From Streptomyces sp. WM4235 (GTDB taxonomy: Bacteria > Actinomycetota > Actinomycetes > Streptomycetales > Streptomycetaceae): a stretch of DNA of 27,574 nucleotides. Position numbers and translations under genes: made by a program. The first letter of the stretch is position 1. Every line of letters starts with the position of its first letter. Positions 7,487-14,833 of this stretch are shown here, piece by piece. Location of the stretch: assembly GCF_001279725.1 (NCBI RefSeq), contig NZ_LGDE01000449.1, forward strand, positions 1 to 27,574, given 5' to 3'. The notes beneath the pieces are model-generated. The model was not told the DNA's origin, did no database searches, and worked only from the letters and a program-made list of their open reading frames with translations.

Positions 7487-7783
7487 TCAGTCGATCAGGA
7501 GATCGGCAAATCCCCTATCCGCCATTGCTGACACTGCGCGACGTATTTCATCGCGAGCAACTCGTCGAACTACAATTACATTCCTGGCCGAGAAGTATCC
7601 CATTCGATCGATGTCGATGGCAACGGCCTGTGGCAGTCGATTTTCGTCGAAAAACGACAGCGTCCAGCTTTTACCACTCCATGAAATCCGGACGCCGTCA
7701 ATCCAACCTTTATTCTCGATCTCAGACCAGTCGAATTCATCGAGGCCCTCCGGAAAAACTATCTGATACTTCGACTTGAACAC
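7487..7783 (-). CDS. Probable immunity protein for the adjacent toxin tip
   Basis: 98 codons from GTG 7783, starting 24 bases after the toxin stop. The sequence begins MFKSKYQIVFPEGLDEFDW, then GWIDGVRISWSGKSWTLSFF, and ends in a helix with ARDEIRRAVSAMADRGF. It is small, acidic to neutral, without a signal peptide, and AT-richer than the locus core, which fits an immunity gene of a polymorphic toxin. The start is unusual because AGGAGG overlaps the GTG itself, leaving no spacer. An upstream in-frame ATG TCC GAC GTT ACG is cut off by TAG just before the GAG GTG. The function is inferred from position only. Confidence 0.6.
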   Translation of the reverse strand: MFKSKYQIVFPEGLDEFDWSEIENKGWIDGVRISWSGKSWTLSFFDENRLPQAVAIDIDRMGYFSARNVIVVRRVARDEIRRAVSAMADRGFADLLID

Positions 7784-7807
7784 CTCCTACGTAACGTCGG
7801 ACATCGC

Positions 7808-10800
7808 TCAGGGGCAACCGGCAACTGGGCGGACCGCTCCAAGCTTGCCCTGAAACTCGTCCGGCGTCATGTTGACGCCCGGCTTAACCGCCAGTTCATA
7901 GTGCCCGGGCTTGCCCACCTGAACAATCTCCAGTCCGTTCGGAATGCTGGAGGCATCGACCGGAACGCCAACTCGACCAAACTTCCCCAGCGAGTCGGGT
8001 TGCGTCGTAAGTGATATGCCGCGCCCGGGAATAACAAACCCGGTCACCTTGTCAACCTTGAAGTCGGTACCCAATCTCCCTGCGAATGAGAGCTGCTCGC
8101 CTGACTTCACCCCGCGATAGAAGACAACTCCGGATACATCACCGTCATTGTGCACCAGGACCGGCGTTTCCCCGGCGAGTACATAGTAGGTGTGGAGGTC
8201 GTCGACTGTGAGGTTGTGGACGCGCATTCGTTCGGTCCATGCGCGGATGCCGATGAGTTCCTTGAGTTCGCCTTCGGGTGTGCGCAGTCGGTCGCCGGTC
8301 TTGAGGTCTGCGGCGTTCACCCAGGTGTGCCGGTTTTCGACCCAGAAGGGGTGGATGTCGGTGGCGGTGATGGTGCCTGTGGCTTGGCCGGCTGCGCCGT
8401 CGGTGTCGACGGCGAGTTCGCGCAGGTTCTTGTCGCCTTCGCCGGTGATCAGGTGGGTGACGGCGCGGGCTGCGGTCTTGCCGGTTTCGGGGTCGGTGGC
8501 CAGGACTTGCTCGCCGACCCGGATGTCCTGGATCGGCTTGTTGGTGCCGTCGGCCATGCGGACCGGAGTGCCGGGCGCGAAGCTGTGTTTCTTGCCGGGC
8601 ACGCACGGCGGGTTCTTCTTGCGGAGCTTTTCGAGGACTTCCTCGCCCTTGGCCAACAGCTTCTTGGCTTCGGCGGATTTGTCGAGGAAGTCGTTGAGGC
8701 CGGTGACGATGCTCTTGAGGGCTTTGGCGATCGCCGGCATTTCCTTGATGATCTTCAGCGCCTTGCCCCAGGGGAGGGCGCCGACCGCGGCCCAGAAGCA
8801 GTCCTCGAAGTTGGGTTTTTCGAAGCACTTCTCGATGTCTTCGAAGAGGAGGTCGACGATGATCTGACCGCCGTTCTCGACGAGGAAGTCGAGGAAGTTC
8901 TTCTTGTCCAGTTGGCGGGCCATCGCCCACTGTTCCGGCGTGATGCCGGCCGCCTTCAGCGCCGCGATCTCCTCGTCGGTCAGCTTCGGGTGCTGGTCGC
9001 CGCCCTCCTTGACCTCCTTGACCTCCTTGGCCGCCGCTTCGCGGGCCTTGCGCTGCTGCTCGAGCTCGTACTCCTCGGCCTTCTTCGCCGCCTCGTCCGC
9101 TTCTCTGGCGTACGTGTTGGCGTTCTTGGCCGCGGCTTCGGCGGACTTGGCGTGGCCGTCGGCGGACTCCGCGAACTTGTTGGCGTCCGCGGCGTCCTTC
9201 TCCGCCTGGGCGGCGGCGCCCTGGGCGACGCCGGCCTCGTGCTCGGCCAGGTTGGCGGCGCTGTTCGCGGCGACCGCGTGGTTGTCGGCCTCGGCGGCGG
9301 CGCCTCGGGCGCGGGAGGCTTCCGCCTCCGCCTGGTTGGCGGCGTTGCGGGCGGCCGTCGCGTCCGCGAAGGCCCTGTTGGCGGCCTCGCGGGCGAGTTT
9401 GGCGTCGGCCTGGGCCTGGGCATCGGCCTGGTTGGCGCGCGCGGCCGCCGTGCGGGCCTTGGCGCCGTCCTCGGCGGCCTGCGCAGCCGACCTCATGGCC
9501 GCGGCGGCGGAACGCGCGGCGTTCGCGGACGAACGCGCCGCGTCCGCGGCGGCCTTGAAGGCCGGAGCGACCTGAACGTTGGCCCCCTTGGCCGCGGTTT
9601 CGGCGGCTTCGGCGGCCTTGACCGCCTCCGCGGCCTTCGCCTCGGCCGCGGTGACCTGCTCGGCGCCCATCTGCTCCGCGGCGGCGGCGACCTCGGCGGC
9701 GAAGTCGGCGTCGACGTCCTTCCCGGCGAACGGCGCGGTCAGTGTGATCGCGGTGTTCGCGGGGTCGGCGATGCCGGCGGCGGTGCTGCGTGCCGCGTCG
9801 GACGCCTTGACGGCGATGGTCGACTGGAGGCGTGCCATGGCCGCCTCGCGGACGGCTCCCTGTGCCTCATCCTTGGTGCGGTTCGCGGCCTGGTAGGAGT
9901 TGTTCGCCGCCATGGCGGCGAGTCCGGCGAGTCGGCCGGCCTCGTGCGCGGCGATGCCGGCGCGGGCCTCCTGGGCCGTGGCTTCCGCGGCCTTCTGGTT
10001 GGCGCGCTGGGCCGCGGCGTGCGTGGCTGCGGCTTGCGCCTCGGCCTTGTTGGCCGCGGCATTCGCTGCGAACGCTGCGGCTTCGGCCTTGTTGGCCGCC
10101 GCGTTGGCCCGCGCGGCGTGTGCGGTGGCCTCGGCCGCCGCGGCCCGCGCCCGGGCGGCCGCGCCGGCGGCCTCGGTCGCCGCGGAGCGGGAGCGGATGG
10201 CCGCACCGCTCGCGGTGTCGGCGGCGCCGCGGGCCTCACCGGCCGCCGTTCCGGCGGTGTCGGCGTCGGCGCGTGCCGCGTTTGCGGCGGCCCGGGCTTC
10301 GGCGGCGTGGATCGTGCCGCGGCCGGAGGCGGCCATCGACTCGGTGGCCCGGGCACGGGATTCCTGCGCCTGGTGTCGCTGTTCGGCCGTGCGCGCGGCG
10401 TCACGGGCGTTGCGGGCGTTGGTCTCCTCCGCCCGCGCCTGGCGGTCCGACTCGGCGGCGATGCCGTCCTGGCGGGCGGCGTCCGCCCGCGCGGACGCGG
10501 CCGTCGCGGCGGCCGCCTGTGCCTGCGCACGGGCGGCGGACGCCGTACGGGCCTCGGCCTCGGCGCGCGCACGGGCCGCCGCGGCGATGTCCCGCTCGTG
10601 CTCGGCCCGGGCCCGGGCCGCCGCGGCGAGGTCGCGCTCACGCTCGGCGATCTTGCGTTGCTCGGCCGCGATCACCGCCTGACGCTCCGCCTCGATGCGG
10701 TTCTCGCGGGTCTTGCGGGCGTGCTCCCACGCCTCGCGTTCAGCCTGCTCGGCCGCCACGCGCGCGTCCTTGGCGCGCTCCGCGGCACTCGCGGCGATCT

Positions 10801-12166
10801 TCGCCTGCTTGTCCGCGGCCTCGGCCATCCGGGCCCCGGCCCGGGCGTGCTCCTCGGCGTTCGCCCGCCACAACTTGGCCTGTTGCTCGCTCAGTTCGGC
10901 CTGGTTCTTGGCGTTCAGGCCGGCCGCGGTGGCGGCGGTGGCGTCCACCGCGTGCTGAGCCGTCTGGCCGGCCTTCCACGCGGCGTCCGCCGCGGCGGCG
11001 ATGCCCGAGGCGACCTCGGACCACTGGACGCCGTGCTCCAGGCCGGTCTGCACCAGGACATCGGCTTGTATCTTGGCCCGGGCGGCCGCGACCTGCGCCG
11101 CCCTGGCGGCGTCCTGGGCGTACCCGACCTGACGCGCGACCTCGGCCTTGACCTTGTCGTAGTTCGACAGACGCTTGCCCGCCCGGTCGGCCGCCAGCAT
11201 CCGGTCCGCCTCGCGGGAGGCGGAGGCCGCCGACGACATGGCGTTGGAAGCGTCTTCCAGCGCCCTGACGGCGTCGCCGTGTACGGCGATCAGCTTGGTA
11301 CGGGCCTCGGCGGCGACAGCGGCTCTGTGGGCGAGATCCCGCAGCTTCTCCGCGGCCTCCGTGGCGTCCTTCAGCGCTTTCAGGTGTGCGGCCTGGTTGT
11401 CGGCGTCCTGCTTCGACGCGGCCTGGTAGCCCTTCTCCAGGAATTCCGTGATCGCCGCGTCGGTGCCCGCGTCCAGCGCGGCCTGCGCGGCCACCTTCAC
11501 CGCGGGGCCACCCACCGACGCCAGCATCTGGACGCGCTTGCGCAGCTCCTCCGCGCGCTTGGTCGTGTTCTGCTTCTGCGCCTCGTCACGCTGCTTGGCG
11601 ATCTCGGCGCCGAAGGCCAGGAAGTCGGCGCGGTCCTGCGGCGTGCCCTTCAGCACCCGCTCGACCTCGGTGTTGAAGAACGGGCCACCGGTGCCGCGCA
11701 GCGCCTCGATCTTCCGGCGGTTCTCGACGTCGGCGCCGGCCCGCTTGTCCTTGGCACGTTGGCGGGCCTCGGCCACACCATGCTGCAGGAAATCGCGGAT
11801 CGCGTTCGGGTCGGAGCTGGCGAGGGCCTTCTTGGCGGCCTCGCGGACCTCTTCGTCCTCGTCGAACTCGACGAAGTCCTCGACGAGTTGACGGTCCCGC
11901 TCGTCGCTCATCCGGTCGAGTTGCGACTTTCCGACGGCCGACGGCGCGGCGGCGTCCTTCGGCTTCAGCGCTGCCACCAGCTGGTCCAGCGACTGCACCG
12001 TCCGCGTCAGCGACGGCTTCTCATCGCGTCCGGCGGTCGCGGCAGCGGCCTCACCGGTGACGGTGCCCAGCACCGCCAAGGCGACCGCTATGGACACGCC
12101 TCTTCGTACGTTCGCGGCCACGCCGAGGCGTGGCCTTCCGGCCCTGGGCCGGAAACTTCCCCACAC
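7808..12166 (-). CDS. ALF-repeat/stalk/HINT polymorphic toxin (UmbC-like)
   Basis: 1452 aa from GTG 12166, with AGGGGG seven bases upstream. In order: a long-n-region Sec signal peptide (to about residue 44); three ALF-type helical repeats (about 105-140, 165-195 and 222-255, for example EVREAAKKALASSDPNAIRDFL); an 800-residue Ala/Arg/Glu/Gln-rich helical stalk; a pre-HINT segment (about 1098-1187); a HINT self-cleaving domain (about 1188-1340, SFAPGTPVRMADGT to VLAGETPVLVHN); and a 112-residue C-terminal toxin tip. The organisation is that of secreted polymorphic toxins, and ALF repeats plus stalk recall UmbC of Streptomyces umbrella toxins. The HINT domain probably frees the tip after VHN. 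The tip has FYRGV, GRGISLTTQPD and a late PDEF, weakly recalling R-S-E ADP-ribosyltransferases. A lectin/ALF gene set lies upstream and immunity candidates lie downstream. Confidence 0.85.
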   Translation of the reverse strand: MWGSFRPRAGRPRLGVAANVRRGVSIAVALAVLGTVTGEAAAATAGRDEKPSLTRTVQSLDQLVAALKPKDAAAPSAVGKSQLDRMSDERDRQLVEDFVEFDEDEEVREAAKKALASSDPNAIRDFLQHGVAEARQRAKDKRAGADVENRRKIEALRGTGGPFFNTEVERVLKGTPQDRADFLAFGAEIAKQRDEAQKQNTTKRAEELRKRVQMLASVGGPAVKVAAQAALDAGTDAAITEFLEKGYQAASKQDADNQAAHLKALKDATEAAEKLRDLAHRAAVAAEARTKLIAVHGDAVRALEDASNAMSSAASASREADRMLAADRAGKRLSNYDKVKAEVARQVGYAQDAARAAQVAAARAKIQADVLVQTGLEHGVQWSEVASGIAAAADAAWKAGQTAQHAVDATAATAAGLNAKNQAELSEQQAKLWRANAEEHARAGARMAEAADKQAKIAASAAERAKDARVAAEQAEREAWEHARKTRENRIEAERQAVIAAEQRKIAERERDLAAAARARAEHERDIAAAARARAEAEARTASAARAQAQAAAATAASARADAARQDGIAAESDRQARAEETNARNARDAARTAEQRHQAQESRARATESMAASGRGTIHAAEARAAANAARADADTAGTAAGEARGAADTASGAAIRSRSAATEAAGAAARARAAAAEATAHAARANAAANKAEAAAFAANAAANKAEAQAAATHAAAQRANQKAAEATAQEARAGIAAHEAGRLAGLAAMAANNSYQAANRTKDEAQGAVREAAMARLQSTIAVKASDAARSTAAGIADPANTAITLTAPFAGKDVDADFAAEVAAAAEQMGAEQVTAAEAKAAEAVKAAEAAETAAKGANVQVAPAFKAAADAARSSANAARSAAAAMRSAAQAAEDGAKARTAAARANQADAQAQADAKLAREAANRAFADATAARNAANQAEAEASRARGAAAEADNHAVAANSAANLAEHEAGVAQGAAAQAEKDAADANKFAESADGHAKSAEAAAKNANTYAREADEAAKKAEEYELEQQRKAREAAAKEVKEVKEGGDQHPKLTDEEIAALKAAGITPEQWAMARQLDKKNFLDFLVENGGQIIVDLLFEDIEKCFEKPNFEDCFWAAVGALPWGKALKIIKEMPAIAKALKSIVTGLNDFLDKSAEAKKLLAKGEEVLEKLRKKNPPCVPGKKHSFAPGTPVRMADGTNKPIQDIRVGEQVLATDPETGKTAARAVTHLITGEGDKNLRELAVDTDGAAGQATGTITATDIHPFWVENRHTWVNAADLKTGDRLRTPEGELKELIGIRAWTERMRVHNLTVDDLHTYYVLAGETPVLVHNDGDVSGVVFYRGVKSGEQLSFAGRLGTDFKVDKVTGFVIPGRGISLTTQPDSLGKFGRVGVPVDASSIPNGLEIVQVGKPGHYELAVKPGVNMTPDEFQGKLGAVRPVAGCP
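7811..8146 (-). other. C-terminal toxin tip, exchangeable cassette
   Basis: These codons encode residues 1341-1452, directly after the HINT end VLVHN. Base composition changes visibly here: the tip and the ORFs after it are richer in A/T than the HINT and stalk. That marks a module boundary at about 8146. The activity is unassigned. Confidence 0.6.
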
Positions 12167-12235
12167 GGGAAAACCCCCTAGACGAATGAATCAGGAAATT
12201 GCCCACCCTGGTCAGGGGCGGGATGGTCGAATGCC

Positions 12236-12268
12236 GTGCGGCCGGTCCCGGTCACGAGCCGGCCGCAC
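12236..12268. terminator. Terminator between ALF protein and toxin genes
   Basis: Perfect 10-bp arms GTGCGGCCGG (12236-12245) and CCGGCCGCAC (12259-12268) with a 13-base loop lie 10 bases after the stop of the upstream minus-strand gene. The toxin may therefore need its own promoter in the remaining spacer, 12167-12235. Confidence 0.65.
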
Positions 12269-12277
12269 GATGTCGGG

Positions 12278-13426
12278 TCAGTCGCGGGTGCGGTTTTCGC
12301 CGTCCTGGGCGCGGTCGTGCATGGCCTGCCAGAACGCCGCGGCCTCCTGTGCCCGGGCCTGTTCGCCGGCCCAGGCTTTCTGGTTGGTCTCGGCGGTGGC
12401 CGAGATCGTCTTCCAGATTTCCTGCGCCGGCTCCCGGGACAGTGCGACGACGGCCTGCCAGTTCTCCGCCTGGGCGGTCGCGGCGGCCTGCTCCGCCAGC
12501 CACGCGCGCCGCGCCGCATCGGAGTGCTCGGACACCGCCTTCCAGGCCCGCCTCGCCTCGGCGCGGGCCTTGGCCGCGTCCACCGCGCCCCGCACGGCCG
12601 CCTCGGCGTCCGTGGCCTCCTTGATCAGGCGCGTCAATCCGTAGTGTCGGACCGCGTCCGCGTCGGCGACCCGAGTCCGATAGGCCTCCAGGTCCAACGC
12701 GGCGCCGGTCGCCCAGCCGTAGCCGAAGAACTCCGCCACGTCCGTGTCCGCGGCGCCCGGCCGCAACGCCCACCGCGCCGCGACCCGTACCTGCTCGCCC
12801 GCATCCTGATCGGCCCGGTCGCGTACGAAGTCCCTTTCCTTGGCGGTGACTTCCATCCGCTGCCGTTCCCCGGACTCGCGCGCCGCCCGGTCGAGTTGCT
12901 GTGCCTGCGCGTATCCCGTCGTCACGAACGCCGCCTGCTCGGCGGCGCTGCCCTTCAGTGCCCGCGTCGCGGCCGCCCGCACCTCTGGGGAGAATCCCGC
13001 CGTGTGCGTGGCGGCCACCCGCTCGCAGAACGCCTTGTTACGGGCACGGGTCTCCCGCGCCCGCTGCTTCGCGTAGTCGAAGCCGGCACCGGGTGCGAAC
13101 CACTCCAGGAGTGCCTCGTCGCCGCGGGAGCTGCGCAGCGCGTTCCACGCCGACGTGCGCACCTCGGCGGCCGGGTGCGTCTTCGCCATCGACGTCACCT
13201 GTCGCCGCGCCTCCTCGATGGCGGCGGCCAGCTCGGGGGAGAGCGCCTGCCCGTCCGCGCCGACCGGCACCGTGAAGGCGGAGGGCTCGCCGGTGACGAC
13301 GGCCGACGGCGCGGCGACCGTTCCGGCGCGGGCATCGGCCCACGCGGGCCCCATGCCCCCGATCGCGATCCCGCAGGCCAACAGACCGATGCCCAGCGCC
13401 CGCGTGCCCCACCACTGACGACTCAA
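12278..13426 (-). CDS. Secreted ALF-repeat protein with Trp-periodic C-terminal helix
   Basis: 382 aa from TTG 13426, preceded by GGGGGG with a six-base spacer; the open frame reaches 13450 but places the ribosome binding site inside it. A signal peptide covers residues 1-30 (MSRQWWGTRALGIGLLACG to PAWA). Three ALF-type repeats lie at about 88-123, 148-181 and 212-248 (for example EVRAAATRALKGSAAEQAAF and QVRVAARWAL). The C-terminal third is one predicted helix in which Trp occurs at 295, 309, 323, 338, 352 and 366, every 14 residues with one 15. No enzyme motif was found. It sits between the lectins and the toxin and is a candidate scaffold or adaptor of the secreted complex (inference). Confidence 0.8.
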   Translation of the reverse strand: MSRQWWGTRALGIGLLACGIAIGGMGPAWADARAGTVAAPSAVVTGEPSAFTVPVGADGQALSPELAAAIEEARRQVTSMAKTHPAAEVRTSAWNALRSSRGDEALLEWFAPGAGFDYAKQRARETRARNKAFCERVAATHTAGFSPEVRAAATRALKGSAAEQAAFVTTGYAQAQQLDRAARESGERQRMEVTAKERDFVRDRADQDAGEQVRVAARWALRPGAADTDVAEFFGYGWATGAALDLEAYRTRVADADAVRHYGLTRLIKEATDAEAAVRGAVDAAKARAEARRAWKAVSEHSDAARRAWLAEQAAATAQAENWQAVVALSREPAQEIWKTISATAETNQKAWAGEQARAQEAAAFWQAMHDRAQDGENRTRD

Positions 13427-13474
13427 CTCAGACCCCCCTTGGGAAAACAAGAATCGTGTTCAACGTGTTAAACG

Positions 13475-13514
13475 GTGGAGGGGCAGGGCTACACAGCCTG
13501 CCCAGCCCCTCCAC
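13475..13514. terminator. Terminator after the ricin-lectin pair
   Basis: Perfect 10-bp outer arms GTGGAGGGGC (13475-13484) and GCCCCTCCAC (13505-13514) enclose further pairing (AGG…CCT). The hairpin lies 39 bases past the stop of the lectin gene at 13553. Confidence 0.65.
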
Positions 13515-13552
13515 AACGCTCGGTGGACGCGCTTACGCGCCCGAGCGGCGAC

Positions 13553-14182
13553 TCACTTGACCTGCTGGACCTGCCACAGTTGGGCTGCCGTGCGGTTGCA
13601 CGTGTACAGCTGTGTGTTGGCGCCGTCGTCCTTCTTTCCGCCGGCGACCTCCAGGCACATGCCGTCGGCGTGGGCAGGCTGCAGCTCGTACAGCTTGCGG
13701 ACGGGGTCGATCAGCATCAGCTGCCAGCGCTGATGCTCCTCGCCCACGCACGCCCACTGCTGGATGACGGAGCCGGACTTGGTACCGGCGTTCTCCACTT
13801 CGAGGCACTTGCCGCTCAGGACGGAGCGCAGTTCGAAGCTCCCGCCCGCCGTGGCGACGGCGGTCCACTGCTGGGCGGTGGTGCCGCCGCAGGTGTGCTG
13901 CTGGACGTGGATGCCGTTGGTGGTCTTGCCGGCTTCGATGTCCAGGCACTTGCCGCTGTGGGATGCCGTGAGCTGGATGACCGTCTGAGGCATGCCGGCG
14001 CGGGACCTGGCCTCCTGCGCCGCGGCGGCCGCGTTGAGGGCTGCCTCGCGCGCCGCCGCGGCGGCGTCGCCCGAGGTGGTGCGGCCGTCGATGCTTCCTT
14101 CGGCATGCACGGCGGTGGCCGTGCCGGCGAGTACGGCGACGGTGGCGCTCACGGCCAGGGCGGCCCGGATGATCCGAGACAT
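13553..14182 (-). CDS. Secreted ricin-type beta-trefoil lectin (paralogue 1)
   Basis: 209 aa from ATG 14182, with GAAAGGAAA upstream. A signal peptide (MSRIIRAALAVSATVAVLAG, ending VHA) is followed by an Ala-rich helix of about 25 residues (DAAAAAREAALNAAAAAQEA) and then one ricin-B/RICIN trefoil. The three lobes show SGKCLDIEAG, SGKCLEVENAG and GMCLEVAGGK, each closed by a QxW-type motif (AQQWTAV, HQRWQLM, AQLWQVQ). The trefoil should bind a carbohydrate on a cell surface or wall. It is a tandem paralogue of the next lectin, 35 bases apart. The extra Ala-rich helix resembles the composition of the toxin stalk and could dock to a helical partner (inference). Confidence 0.85.
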   Translation of the reverse strand: MSRIIRAALAVSATVAVLAGTATAVHAEGSIDGRTTSGDAAAAAREAALNAAAAAQEARSRAGMPQTVIQLTASHSGKCLDIEAGKTTNGIHVQQHTCGGTTAQQWTAVATAGGSFELRSVLSGKCLEVENAGTKSGSVIQQWACVGEEHQRWQLMLIDPVRKLYELQPAHADGMCLEVAGGKKDDGANTQLYTCNRTAAQLWQVQQVK

Positions 14183-14217
14183 GATGGGATCCGTTTCCTT
14201 TCGCGTGTTCGGGGTTC

Positions 14218-14781
14218 TCAGGCGGCCGTGATCGGCTGGAGGCGCCACTTCTGGGAGGCCTTGCCGTTGCAGGCCGACAACTGGGCGCTCGCGCCGTCCT
14301 CCTTGCCGGAGGAGGCGATGTCCAGGCATCGGTTCACGTTCGGCGGGGTGTGGGCGGGTCGCAGCTCGTACAGTTCCTTGGCGATGTCGACCATGGCCAG
14401 GCTCCAGCGCTGCTGCGGCGCCTCCACGCACCACCACTGCTGGACGAGCGTGCCGGAGCTGGTGCCCGCGCCCTCGACGTCGAGGCACTTGCCGCTGTGT
14501 CCGGCCCGCAGCTCGAAGGTGCCCGCGCCGGTGGACACCAGGTCGAACCGCTGGCTGTCGGCGCCGTCGGCACACGCGGACTGGACGGCATTGACACCGT
14601 TGCGCATGCCGGCCTTGGGGATGGTGAGGCACTGGCCGCTGTGCTCGACCTTGAGCTGTACGGCCAACGGGGCCGTGGCGAGCGCGGCGGGCTGCTCATC
14701 GGCGACGGCAGCGGTCACACCGCCGGCGAGCGCGGCGAGGCTGGCCCCGGCGGCCAGGACGGATCGGACGATCCGAGACAT
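14218..14781 (-). CDS. Secreted ricin-type beta-trefoil lectin (paralogue 2)
   Basis: 187 aa from ATG 14781. A signal peptide (MSRIVRSVLAAGASLAALAG, ending AVA) almost matches that of the downstream lectin, and the two genes share sequence around the start. One RICIN trefoil follows, with SGQCLTIPKAG, SGKCLDVEGAG and NRCLDIASSGK, each followed by a QxW-like motif (SQRFDLV, QQRWSLA, SQKWRLQ; the first has Phe for Trp). Unlike its paralogue it lacks the Ala-rich helix after the signal peptide. Glycan specificity is unknown. It lies 52 bases after the AbfB-ALF gene and is likely cotranscribed with it. Confidence 0.85.
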   Translation of the reverse strand: MSRIVRSVLAAGASLAALAGGVTAAVADEQPAALATAPLAVQLKVEHSGQCLTIPKAGMRNGVNAVQSACADGADSQRFDLVSTGAGTFELRAGHSGKCLDVEGAGTSSGTLVQQWWCVEAPQQRWSLAMVDIAKELYELRPAHTPPNVNRCLDIASSGKEDGASAQLSACNGKASQKWRLQPITAA

Positions 14782-14833
14782 GGGGTGTTTCCGTTCTACT
14801 CAGGTCTGGAGGAAAGGACTCGGCCGGCTGCGA

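Noticed and set aside
8560..8620. A HINT domain inactivated by loss of its catalytic Cys
   Set aside because: The residue just before HSFAPGT is Lys, but a Cys lies six residues before the SF pair (PPCVPGKKHSF) and the position varies between families, so loss of activity cannot be claimed.
8150..12181. A 1343-codon open frame on the plus strand opposite the toxin gene
   Set aside because: It is the mirror of Ala-rich codons (GCC/GGC), gives a low-complexity Gly/Leu/Arg protein with no domain, and lacks a ribosome binding site.
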